From positions 186,001-250,000 of the forward strand of contig WHVA01000018.1 of the NCBI GenBank assembly GCA_015179125.1: a stretch of 64,000 nucleotides of DNA. Reading direction: 5' to 3'. This document shows positions 1 through 9,689 of this stretch, piece by piece (position 1 is the first letter of the stretch; each line of letters starts with the position of its first letter). A program made the position numbers and the translations under genes. The notes under the pieces are model-generated. The model was not told the origin of the DNA, did not search any database, and was given only the letters and a program-made list of their open reading frames with translations. The stretch is from Gautieria morchelliformis. Its lineage: Eukaryota > Basidiomycota > Agaricomycetes > Gomphales > Gomphaceae.

Positions 1-543
1 CAAGATGCAATCATAGAGCATCGAGTGATGCAAACGTTTCACGCGAATAAGAAACGTATGGCGAGCGACAGGTACGCGGCCAACGACCGCGTCTACCTTT
101 CGACACAAAACCTAACTCTCCCGAAAGGAAGAGCCAGAAAGCTAGTCCCGCGGTACATTGGACCGTACCGCGTCGTCGAGGCTCACAATGACACCTCGAC
201 GGTGACCCTCGATCTTCCCGACGAACTGAAAAGCCGTCGCATTTCACCGGTCTTCCATTCCAGCCTCATACGGTGATACAAGGCTAACAACGACGAATTG
301 TTCCCTTGTCGTGAGGCCAAGTCATTTTATGACTTCGGAGCAAATGACGATGAGGAGTGGCTCGTCGACGAGATTATTGCACATCGATGGATAAACTCAA
401 CGGACCTGGAGTTCCAGGTCCGTTGGACCCTAGGCGACGTGACATGGGAACCCATGTCGTCCTGCAAGGACCATGAAGCCCTAGATAGCTATCTAGAGCT
501 TCGGGGGGTGGGCAAACCACGTGACCTCCCCAGACGCCGCTAG
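1..543 (+). pseudogene. Gypsy family A1 pol 3' end: integrase C-terminus and chromodomain
   Basis: The frame is open from base 1 and is the C-terminal end of a Ty3/gypsy polyprotein whose start lies before the window. It shows the integrase C-terminal SH3-like part (VYLSTQNLTLPKGRARKLVP, then YIGPYRVV and ISPVFHSSLIR) followed by a chromodomain (EEWLVDEIIAHRW, FQVRWTLGDVTWEP, LDSYLE). Such chromodomains are thought to steer integration to modified histones. The frame is broken by TGA at 274-276. The homologous codon in copy A2 (13944-13946, minus strand) is CGA (Arg), so this is a C-to-T change. Without that stop the frame would run on to TAG at 541-543. Identity as gypsy pol is certain; the copy cannot make full pol. 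Confidence 0.93.
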
Positions 544-663
544 ACGCATCTGTCACGTGCAGACCATGTGACGCGCCAGCCACGGCGCGGTTAAATTTTC
601 GCCTCGGATCTTTCCGAGGGTGCATCGCTTCTTGGAAGCAACCACCATCATCTACCCACGAAG

Positions 664-3295
664 ATGATGCCCACCAAAGATGGGATGGACGTTGATCCTT
701 CAACGTCCACAACGCAAACAACGGCGCCGAGACAGGGGGCCACAGACATTCTCTGTGCTCTAATAGACCAGGAGCACTGGATGATCGTGGGAAGGGAGGA
801 CGCCCTCACCATCGTCCACCCGGACGATTGCGCAACATGCGCGGACTACGCCGCACACCTTAGGGCCGTGACCAGCACCCGCAAGGTCAAATTGCGGGAT
901 GAAGACATCGGCAACGCCGTCGATGCAGCTTGGGGATGGCTCCCAAGGGACATCGCAAGTGACACACGAGAAGAGCCCCTCCGGGACATCCACGACCTTA
1001 AAAAAGTGTGATAGCTCCTCATCAACCTACGCCTCCTCCCTCTCGATACAGCACTCGTCACAAAGTGTCCCAACAGGTAAGCTATACTCCCAAAAACAGA
1101 ACTGTGCAACATCCTAAGAAAGCAGAACAAATGAGGGCCTGACACCTGGCCTTGAAGGAAGCGGTATATGTGTCTGTTTCCCCCCCTTCAATGTACTGAC
1201 ATATCTATCAGAGAACTGAAAGGGAACAGGTGGAAGCAAGCAACAAGAAAGAAGCGAGCGAAGAACGCAACAATTGCAGCAAAGAAGTGGGCGAAGATCA
1301 GGACAATGACAGTAATCACGAGGAGATAACAGCTGATAACCAAGATGGAGAACAGTCGAGAGAAGAATATACTAACGGGGATGCTGACACGTATCAACCA
1401 GCTACAGATGATGATTGGGATCCCGCTCCTAGCGATGGTGAGTTCAGGGGCGATCTCCCCAAATTGACTTCATCTGAGGATGTCGAGGAAGAGGAAGTGG
1501 GGGATAATGATAGGGTTTTTGCCTGTTTTGTCAAGAAAAAAGCGAAGAAAGCGGACCCACGTTTCGAGACCCAAATGCAAGGCGGCAGCAAGATTCACCA
1601 TATTTTCATTCCTCCTCCCGTTAAAGAAAAACCACGTCAGAAGGGGCCAGCTGCTGCACCAAGGAGCTGGAACGAGCGGTCGAGGACCGCGACAACGTGC
1701 TCGCAACCGAGCACGCCAGGATCAAGGAACTGGAGCAACAGCTGAGTGCAGCCCAGCTCCAGGTTACCCTGGTCCATGCTGCCTCAAAAAGGCCGCAACA
1801 TGATCCGACCACGGACCCAGTGGCCAGCCCATCATCACCCCGCGCAATGGCGCTGTTGTCGGCGCACGCAACATCGGGCCTAGCGTCCCGATTGTCGGTG
1901 CCGACCCCGACCCCAACAACAATGGAAGGGCAGAGCACGCCTTCCGACTCTGCGTACAGCGTCCCCGATGGATGGGAGTCGGACTCATCCGTCTGGAAGA
2001 TGTACGACCCCGAACGGGCACAGAGGCTGGCAGAGCAGCCAAAGAAAAAGCACAAGAAATTGCGCGGCTCCCCCCACACCATCAATGGGCTAGCCAATGC
2101 AAAGGAAAGCGCGATTAGCGCTTACCTAGCGGCATCATCGTTGCACACCGTCAACGACCCCGCCCTTCAGTGGTGTGTAGCACAGATTGAGGCCCAGTAC
2201 ATCGGGCCTGGCGTGGCCCTGCCTCCGCCGGCAGGGACAGTTCACCCTCCCTACCCGGGGGAGGGAGTGATCATACCACTCGGAGACCCACCAATATCTG
2301 AGATGGGCCTCCTACCACGGCCGGTAGGAAAGGCCCAACAGTGTCGTACTCAATGGTATGACGTCTGCCCACTCGACGACCCACGCTTTGTCAAACTCAT
2401 AGCGCAGGCAAAAGAAACGCCGCAGCTCGCGCGTACGCGCGAGATGATCGGCGTATTCAAACGCATTGAGCGCGAACAATGTGCTCGCAATCCCAAAAGG
2501 GATTGTCTCGTGATAACAAGCAGTACCCCGCACAACATCGCAGCCATTCTGAAGGGTTGGATACACAACCCTGAAGGGATCCCATCCGCCATCCGTGACA
2601 ACGGGGATGGCACCTTCAACGTAGATGATATGGACGTCTGGATGTGGTTGAAGGCCCTTGCGCCCCGGGTCAAAGGGGTCGCATCACCTCTCAGGGCGAG
2701 GCTACTCGACCTCTTTGGCTCGACAGACCAATGGTCGAGCCTCATCGACGCCAGGGAAGTGCTGATGCCTCAGAGCACCACCCTGCAGCTCTCAATCACG
2801 GGCCCATTCCCAGTGGAGGGCCGAGCCGGCCCCGACATCCCACTCGCGGAGATCACGAGATGGCTGGCCCGCTACGCGGGAGTCACTCACTCACGAGCGG
2901 CGCGCATTGAACATTACGTTCAGCGCAGCATCACCGGCGCGGCATTCAGCGCCGCCGCCCGTGAGGGCCAACAAAAGGTCATCGAGACCAGCCACGTGAG
3001 GGCCGCAGTACCGCGACCCCTCACTCACGCTCAGCTTGACCAAGAGCTGGCGTGCTTCTGGCCCCCTCCTCAAACAGAGGACCCGGCCGTTGAGGCCATG
3101 CTCCGCGAGGACATGGGCCCCAGCGCCCCAGCGGAGACCGCCGCAAGTGGTGATGCCAACCAGCATCACCCGATCACCACCGACGACGCGGAGGTGCCCC
3201 CGGAGGAGTCATGTGCTCCTCCGGCCCCGTACGACGACGTCGTCATCGTATCGGCCACTCTAGAGGACTCCCTCATGGACGACCTCTATGAGTAG
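664..3295 (+). pseudogene. Extra ORF after pol in gypsy family A (copy A1), split by an insertion
   Basis: A third reading frame lies between the chromodomain and the 3' LTR. The N-terminal part is 664-1008 (starts MMPTKDGMDVDP, contains DQEHWMIVGREDALTIVHPD). The frame then hits a 651-bp insertion and resumes at about 1658 as a predicted coiled coil (IKELEQQLSAAQLQ), a Ser/Pro/Thr linker and a C-terminal block of about 400 residues (GSPHTINGLANAKES, YPGEGVIIPLGDPP, WIHNPEGIPSAI, MDVWMWLKALAPRVKG) with an acidic end. The stop lies 24 bp before the polypurine tract. A degenerate homologue occupies the same place in A2 (about 11050-13010), so the ORF belongs to the element and is not a chance neighbour. 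I recognise no domain. The position is that of env in retroviruses, but no signal peptide or membrane segment is visible, so an env role is not supported. Confidence 0.8.
1007..1657 (+). other. Foreign coding fragment with a spliceosomal intron inserted in the A1 extra ORF
   Basis: Alignment with A2 places an extra segment between the codons for DLKK and the coiled coil. It reads as exon 1011-1163 (IAPHQPTPPPSRYSTRH... ending HLALKEA), an intron 1164-1211 (GTATAT...CTGAC...TATCAG, 48 nt) and exon 1212-1657 (RTEREQVEASNKKE, then a very acidic stretch with DDDWDPAPSDGEF, then KKKAKKADPRFETQ). One in-frame TGA at 1140-1142 sits where Arg would fit. The fragment is not in frame with the host ORF. 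No clear target duplication or terminal repeat was seen. It looks like a piece of another gene copied as DNA, because the intron is kept. The source gene is not recognised. Confidence 0.6.
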
Positions 3296-3319
3296 TAGTC
3301 AACCCCTATAGTTATCTAT

Positions 3320-3331
3320 AGAGGGGGAGGG
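3320..3331 (+). other. Polypurine tract of gypsy A1
   Basis: The purine run AGAGGGGGAGGG lies directly before the LTR start TGTAAATAACC. This is where plus-strand DNA synthesis of an LTR retrotransposon is primed. The same tract appears in reverse complement next to the A2 LTR at 11027-11038. Confidence 0.85.
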
Positions 3332-3544
3332 TGTAAATAACCGGTATATCTACATGTACAATAGTTATTACATAATCCCAGTGGGCCCCTTAGGGACCCA
3401 CTGTATAGTTTATGCGTGGGAACTGGCCAGCGGCCCCCATCGCATCTTACCCTTACACTGTCACTACATAGCATCAGAATACCACACATTGGTCAAGTTC
3501 TGTCGTGCTCTTGTGACTTAAGGCTTAAGATAGACATCTTTACA
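3332..3544 (+). repeat. 3' LTR of gypsy A1 (213 bp)
   Basis: It begins TGTAAATAACC and ends CATCTTTACA, giving the terminal inverted pair TGTAA/TTACA. It matches, with scattered substitutions, the reverse complement of 10819-11026. The next five bases (TGTAG, 3545-3549) should be the target duplication, but the partner lies outside the window. The element ends just inside the 3' part of the Tup1-like pseudogene. Confidence 0.9.
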
Positions 3545-4351
3545 TGTAGCCAGCATGCCCCTAATTAACTACACGTGCATGCTTGCACACACACATTGAG
3601 ATGATGAGTCACAGGCACACATGAACCCATGAATGCAAAGGTGCTGGGACATACCACCAAACCTGTGCCCATGCAGGATGAGTTGTGCTTCCCCCATGTG
3701 CAGGTCCCAGAGCCGCACACTCCGGTCATCTGATCCCAATATGACCCACTGGTTGTCAGGAGACATGGCGATGGAGCCCACTGCACCCTACATTCACACT
3801 AATGAGTATCATCATTCATGAATAATGAAGATATAGGAGCCCAGGCAGCAAGCAAAGGACAAGAAGGAAACACAGGGGAAATGGCCTGTGACAAACCTCA
3901 TGTCCCCTCAACTCAACCATACACACACACTCCCCTTTGTTCAGGCTGCCCTCATCCTTTAGCGGCAAGTCTATGTCCTCTACACCCACTTCACATGGCT
4001 GCCTCAATCCCCTTTGCTTTGTATTCCTTAGCAACGGCCCCAAATCCCAGTGCTTCATGGTCTGGTCCTCACTCCCACTGATGGGACCCTTTCCATCAGG
4101 TGTAAACACCACACTGGACATGCTGTCAATGTGAACCATAAGGCAAGTGATGAGTTGCCCTGTCTGGACATCCCAGAGGTGCACAATAGTGTCATGGTGG
4201 CCTGTGGCGACTAGACCCCCATCAGGAGAGATGGTGACAGGGGGTCTGCCAACATTGAGCTACATATTGCAAGGCCAAACTAACACAAAGCATACCACAG
4301 CCAGGCATCAACACCCCACATAAGCACAATGCTGTGTATCAGCATGCCACA

Positions 4352-4841
4352 TGTCAGGGGACACCTTGTTTTCCATTTCCAGTTCCGACACCACACCCAG
4401 TTCCGACTCCATTTCCAACTCCGCTTCCAATTCCGATTCCATCTCCGCCTCCGCTTTCGGAAATGATTCCGCTTCTGGGATAACTTCTACCAGTTCTGTT
4501 CGCCTTGCCAGTTCCACTCCAATTTCCGACTTCCACTCTCGGAACAGTGTCGTAAATCAAGCGACTCGCGTAATAGGTGGCATCAAGGGTCGATCAAGGG
4601 TCAGGGAGGTCAGGAGGATGCAGGGTTGATGGCGGGTGCCAAGTGTTGACCCTGGCTGCGCAGCGTAGTATAATACAGGCTCGCTGTCATTGGGGGTCCT
4701 TAGACTTTTCTCTTTGGATTTCCCCTTGTCAGGTGAGAATCCCCTCTCTTGTATACTCTGTTCATTTATACAGACTTTGGATTTCCCCTTGTCAGTTGTG
4801 TGGTAGTGTGATCTCCACAACCAGCCAGGGTTTCCCTTACA
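4352..4841 (-). repeat. Solo LTR of gypsy family B, TSD CCACA
   Basis: This 490-bp LTR (plus strand TGTCAGGGGACACC ... CCCTTACA) is the reverse complement of the family B LTRs at 43249-43666 and 48892-49372. It is flanked by identical CCACA at 4347-4351 and 4842-4846, so it is a complete insertion reduced to one LTR by recombination. It sits in an intron-like part of the Tup1-like pseudogene and carries the array of GGAANN hexamers typical of family B. Confidence 0.92.
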
Positions 4842-4912
4842 CCACAGGCAATGATACACAATGATAACACGCACATGCACTTGTTCTGTGATCCAGAATG
4901 CCTTGTGCTGCC

Positions 4913-5602
4913 CAGGGCTGTCCACAAGTCCAGGTTCCTGCAGGTGACTCGCAGTTCAACCTGTGATTTTAACCTGCAGATCCAACTCCCACAAGTCCAG
5001 GTGACCTGGCACCTAAAAACCTGCCAAGTCCAGGTTTGGCCTTTGGAATTCCGCAGGTGACTTGCAGACCTGCAAGCCTTAAATGCCAAGAATTCATGTC
5101 ATTTGCATGTCATTCAACTACTATTACTTCATTCTGCATAACAGCCTTCTTGACATGCTTACTCTTATCATGCAGCAACTCTACAACACATTCCTCAGGA
5201 ACAAGTCCTTCATATGACAGCGATGTGCTCTGAATATGGTCCCGGCATGTGTCGACTCTTCCTTCAGAGAGTGACGCATCTGTGATACAGTCAGTTGGCC
5301 CTGACTGAATGCACATTTGACATCTGTGGATGTTGCTAGAGGAGCATGGTCAAAATAGGATGTAAGGATGTGTGAAATAGCTCACCCCCATCCCCACGGG
5401 AGGAGACACGTCATGCACTCACATGGGGTGAGTCAGCTTGGAATAATCTGGCAAGTCACTGCAAGTCACCCGCAGGTTTAACCTGTGGGTCCAAGTCAAC
5501 CTGCAGAAAAACTCAGGTCAAGTCCAGGTTCCACTTCTGGAAGCTGGCAAACCTGCAAGTCCAAGTCCAGGTAACCTGCAGGTTGACTCGTGGACAGCCC
5601 TG
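4913..5602. mobile_element. Non-autonomous hAT-type element with 8-bp TSD GTGCTGCC
   Basis: The ends are inverted repeats, CAGGGCTGTCCAC at the left and GTGGACAGCCCTG at the right. They are flanked by exact 8-bp duplications GTGCTGCC at 4905-4912 and 5603-5610. An 8-bp TSD and CAGGG-type termini fit the hAT superfamily. The ends are filled with short degenerate repeats of the kind AAGTCCAGGT and CCTGCAGGT, so they can fold back. There is no transposase frame. It splits a WD40 exon of the Tup1-like pseudogene. Confidence 0.9.
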
Positions 5603-5739
5603 GTGCTGCCTGGTCTCCATGTTCCAGATACGCACGGTGTTGTCCCAGGAGCCAGAGAAAATGAGGTGGCCATAACTAGAGAAGTTCAGGGAGAAAATAC
5701 CCTTTTGATGACCCTTAAATATGGACAGGATGCACTTGT

Positions 5740-6228
5740 TGTTAGCAACTAGGGGCTATGGCAGGGAAGGTTCGGTAGAGTTCTTAGAAAGCTAGAATCA
5801 AATATACTCTCTCAGTGAATTTATTGTCACTGATGTATTAATACAATACCTAGAATCAAATATACTACATGATTTTCAGTCAACATGCTATGTAAATATG
5901 AAGAATACTACTCGCCTCTCTCAGTGAATTTATTGTCACTGAGAGAGGAGTGTAATCCTGTCTCAGAAGGCATATACTTGCACCCGGCCCTTTAGCGCCC
6001 AAGGGCTCGCGCGTCGAAGTCATTTCAAACTCCGCTGGGTGCAGCCGCCTGTGAAAGTAGAAATAACAGAATGAAATGGAGAGATAGAGAGTGACTGGAA
6101 AATTTCGAAAATAAACAGAGAAATGGATGCATGGTACAAGAACAATGTGAGAAACAATTGGAAACACCACACAATAAATTGAACATATTATGCTTGATTT
6201 TGGTGCAGGAGCATAAATGCACCCAACA
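5740..6228 (-). repeat. Solo LTR, family D copy 1, TSD CTTGT
   Basis: This 489-bp segment starts TGTTAGCAAC and ends GCACCCAACA, flanked by exact CTTGT at 5735-5739 and 6229-6233. Its reverse complement aligns with 13324-13863. Shared blocks include CTCTCTCAGTGAATTTA and the terminal GGTGCAGGAGCATAAATGC. It interrupts the Tup1-like pseudogene between the codons for IWDIANK and SIFKGHQ. No coding capacity. Confidence 0.9.
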
Positions 6229-6539
6229 CTTGTTGGCAATGTCCCATATCTGATAGTGATGTGAGTGAGGTGAAGGGATATGCAAGTTGTGAGGGATAAA
6301 GGCGCAGGTGAAAGGAAACATATAGTCCATGGATGAGTGCAGATTAGAGGGAATCAAGGCGTAGGTGAAGAAGTAAATAAAGTGTCAGCACACAACATGA
6401 AGAAAAACTCTAAAACTGTGTTTGTGGGTGACTGTCATGAGAAGCTTCCCATCAAGGCTGAAGCACACCTTATGATTGAAGAGAGTGGTGTCATTGGTCG
6501 GATATGAGCTCTAGCTCTAGCTCGGGCACAGGATAAGCA

Positions 6540-7180
6540 TCATAAGTATTCGGGCACAAGTATCACAAGGCTCAGGCTCGGAAGAAAGGTTATACTGGTA
6601 AGTAACCGGCCAAAGGCCGGGTTCTTACACTCTCTCCTTCTACCGGCAGCCTTGAAAGACCTGAAGGGCTCAGAAGGCACTATACAGACGTCCTTAAGGG
6701 ACTCCTGTAAGGGGCACACAAATTCCCATTGAACAGGTGACTGAGATGCCTCAGATTCACGAGCAAATGAAGTCTCGAGAATGCTGGCTTCACCCTCCTG
6801 AGGAGTATCCAACAATGGATCCTCCAACGGATTGTTAGTAGGTGTGACAGAGTCACAATGATGATGAATGGTAGATGATGACATACCTGAGTTTCTAAAA
6901 GAAGCAAGTTTGTCACGAGGATGAAACGATTCGAAATGAGGTGCAGTTAGGTTCAGTGTTGAGCAAGGGTTGAGATAAGGTAAAGGTGAAGGAGGAGAGG
7001 TAAGAGTAGAGTAAGGATAATTTCCGTCTATTGAAAGTTTCCCTAAGGAAGTTTCTAAAGAGCGGGACACAAAGTTAAGCACGGACTGTGTTATTGCGGA
7101 TTTGGAGATTCCAGCAATGGTAGTAAATTCTACACTCAAAACGCTGCTAAGCGATTCCCTGAATGTCCACCAGTGTTTTG
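6540..7180 (-). pseudogene. Unrecognised minus-strand reading frame ending in a polypurine tract and LTR-like start
   Basis: On the minus strand a frame runs from about 7180 (VPKHWWTFRESLSSVL, preceded by an in-frame TGA) through SVEFTTIAGISKSAITQSV and a Pro/Ser/Thr-rich part to about 6540. Near its end comes AGAAGGAGAGAG (6630-6641, reverse strand) followed directly by TGTAAGAACCCGG, as at the 3' end of an LTR retrotransposon (polypurine tract, then LTR). I see no matching second LTR in the window, so the element would be a fragment. I recognise no domain in the protein. Confidence 0.35.
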
Positions 7181-8514
7181 GAACCCTTCAAGACTTTGCT
7201 GTTATTGCTAACACTTCAATCTATCAGAACGTGTCGTTTACGAGACTCGAAGAATATTAAACAATGCTGCAGCACAACTCCGGAAATAATTTAATATTTG
7301 TACCACGTAATAACTAGTCCAAGTTAATACGGATGGAAGGCAATGTGTTTCTTAGCAGCACTGAACAATAAAGTAGGTTCAAGGACACTATTGGGGACCA
7401 AGTGTATTCCAAAATATAAAGGAATGTACTTAGCAGGCGAGTTTATAAATGGACTGCCCTGATAATCTACCAGCACACAGCAATAAAACGAGGGACGAGT
7501 TTTGTGAACAAAGCGACTTGTGAAAGTCTCTAATCAGGAAAATCAACTGACTAGATCGTCTCGGGTATTGGAGTGCATATGGCAAGACTTTCAATTGACA
7601 GACTCACTCTGTAGAATTACACCCGGAGGATTAGTCCAAGTGGCTAAGCAGTAAAGTAACTACTTAACAAGGAATTAGACACTAAAGTAAGTGAATAACC
7701 CTAGCTGGGATTAGCAGCTTAGTAAGATGCAAGTCACATGAGGTCACGTGTAGGATAGAAGATGGGTAGATTGGCTGATGAAAGGCAGGCAAAAAGGGCC
7801 TCCTTTTATATCATATTGTACAGGCACTTAACTAAGCGGTAGAACCTTCTATCTATTAATCGCATGGGGGAACGAGTCACGAAGAAGCTTTTGGAATGTG
7901 TGGGAAGGTTCTGTCTAACTCATAATGACTCACAGTGACTTGAAATGACTCCTACGGGTGACTCCACTAGGTTTTCCACCAATCAGGGCTTGATTTGTCA
8001 GGAATGAGTCATTAATTGAGTCCATGTGATTCATGACAGCTTGGGTGAGTCATGTGCATGTGACTCACCAAGGTGTGCATGAGTCAGTTGAGTCATTGAG
8101 GCTGTACAAGCAAATGACTAGGCTTTTCAAACTCAGAGGCTGAGCCTGAAGGAGCCACCTGACCGGATTTGTGGGTGACCATGGGTGCACAAGCCACGAG
8201 TGACGTGAGTGTCTGGTCGGAGTTTGAAATCGGAAGTACGAAAAGTTGTGGGGACGTGTGTATCCACAACTCTGCTGCACAGAAATAAGTGAGTTTGAGT
8301 GAAGACAGCCTCGGAAAAATAGGTAAAATTCATAGATAATTAGAGGGATGTTTGAATCGGCCTTATGAGGACAGTAGACATTTTTATGGGCGATAATTGG
8401 TTGTTTTTAAAGGCCTTTGATGCAGACTACAAATTCATTTGAGGGCTGGTTGAACAGCTAGCACCGAGACCATATAGTGTCCTGGTTGAACAGCGGTTCC
8501 CATACACCAGGGTG
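7181..8514. other. No gene seen; dense TGACTC/GAGTCA motifs at 7870-8100
   Basis: No frame with recognisable content was found here. The part at about 7870-8100 holds roughly ten copies of TGACTC or its complement GAGTCA, several as TGAGTCA or TGACTCA, the core bound by fungal bZIP factors of the Gcn4/AP-1 type. This may be the promoter part of a decayed LTR. Identity uncertain. Confidence 0.4.
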
Positions 8515-9219
8515 TGTCATCACTATCCTGGTTGACCCAATCGCAGATCTCCCCAACAATGTTCTCGCGAGTACCCTGCAGACAGCCTTTTTGAGGATCA
8601 CAACCAGCTCCTGCTGCATAGGGCATCTCATTATGCTGGACTTCCCCACCTGGTTGAAAGGTGTATTACCATCGGGAAAGGCCCCAAATCAGAAAACTCA
8701 CAGAGGTCACCGACGACATCCAGAACATGCAGTACAGTGATTTCAGTATGGATGACAGCATTTTCCTGTAATGCCACCCTGAGTTTGTTGAACGTGTCCT
8801 GGTATTGTTTGACCTTGCTGTCGACATCCGACATGAGATTCTTTGCGGTTCTTTTCCCTGAATAAAGATCATCAGCCATGGCATCCTGACACAATGGGTC
8901 CAACATACAGAAGTTCTTGTTTTTGGCATAGTCGCGGATAAAATCACTACACTCTACTGCCTGGTTCTTCAAGGATATGAGAATTGGCCTTTGCGATTCA
9001 ACTTTCTTCAATGGCTCAGCCAAGTGGACAAATGCATAGGCATCTCCCATGGTTTTCGCCAGATCATTGATGTTATCGTCCCAGTTCTTTTGAGCAATGA
9101 TCGTCTGCCCAGACGTCAGATATGTCTACGCAGCTGGTGCAATGGATAGATCTACCTTTTGCACACTAGACAGGATAGACCATGCCATTTCGCGTAAGGA
9201 TGGACCTAGAATGAAGCAA
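8515..9219 (-). pseudogene. NLR-3: truncated third copy of the NACHT-WD40 gene family
   Basis: The minus strand carries the region just before and at the start of the NACHT domain: AYAFVHLAEPLKKVESQ, ECSDFIRDYAKNKNFC, ADDLYSGKRTAKNL, KQYQDTFNKLRVALQE, then MPYAAGAGCDPQKGCLQGTR and WVNQDSDDTP. It is closely similar to NLR-1 and NLR-2 but stops at DDTP, before the P-loop, and begins in sequence matching the exon-d region of the intact genes. All of the NACHT core and the WD40 part are missing. It shows that the family was copied more than twice here. The right edge abuts a CACTGG terminus at 9220. Confidence 0.85.
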
Positions 9220-9681
9220 CACTGGAGGCATGGCAAAATTTCTCAAGTCAGGAAACCTTCTGAAAAATCTGGTGGAAATTCCATGTTTCTTGAGAGTTTC
9301 CTGAGACAGGAAATTTAGAGGAAATTTAATGTTTTACAAGGGTTTCCAAAGTTCAGAAAATTGTATAAAAATTGTAAAAATATGGCCCAGGAAATCGTGG
9401 GAAATCTGGCTCCAGAAACTGACAGTTTAACCATGATTTCCCTATCTAATGAAATCATGGGTAAATTCTAAATTTCTTCAGAGTTTTCTGGCACAGGAAA
9501 ATATTAGGAAATTGTGCAAATCTTGGCAGGAAATCTTGTGAAAATTGTATATTTCTGTATGATTTCCTGACTCTGCAAATTATACTAAATATGCAGTTTC
9601 TAGTAGCAGGAAATTCACTATATCTCAAAGATTTCCTGAGCATTTCCTGGGTTGGGAAATTGTCCAGAAATTGGAATAGTG
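9220..9681. mobile_element. Possible CACTA-like non-autonomous element
   Basis: The left end CACTGGAGGCAT matches one terminus of the well-defined CACTG element at 20324-20722. A candidate right end ATAGTG lies at 9676-9681. Between them are many copies of AGGAAAT and GATTTCC. The three flanking bases (CAA and CCT) do not match, so the right border is uncertain. Confidence 0.35.
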
Positions 9682-9689
9682 CCTTGACC

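Larger units (their letters stand above)
3550..6290 (-). pseudogene. Tup1-like WD40 corepressor pseudogene, C-terminal half
   Basis: Reading the minus strand, WD40 blocks appear in the order of fungal Tup1. These are IWDIANK, SIFKGHQKGIFSLNF with FSGSWDNTVRIWNMET, then VTISPDGGLVATGHHDTIV with HLWDVQTGQL, then SVVFTPDGKGPISGSEDQT with KHWDL, then VELRGHEV and SIAMSPDNQWVILGSDDRS with VRLWDLH. Tup1 is a general transcriptional corepressor that acts with Ssn6 (Cyc8). Several short introns with GT/AG ends survive, for example the one ending TGAATGTAG near 3785, so this is a decayed genomic copy and not a retrocopy. It is broken by a solo LTR (4352-4841), a hAT-type element (4913-5602) and another solo LTR (5740-6228). 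The N-terminal half is absent, and the 3' side is cut by gypsy A1. Confidence 0.8.

Noticed and set aside
664..3295. Reading the family A extra ORF as a retroviral env
   Set aside because: The position fits, but no signal peptide, transmembrane segment, glycosylation-rich ectodomain or furin-like site is visible.
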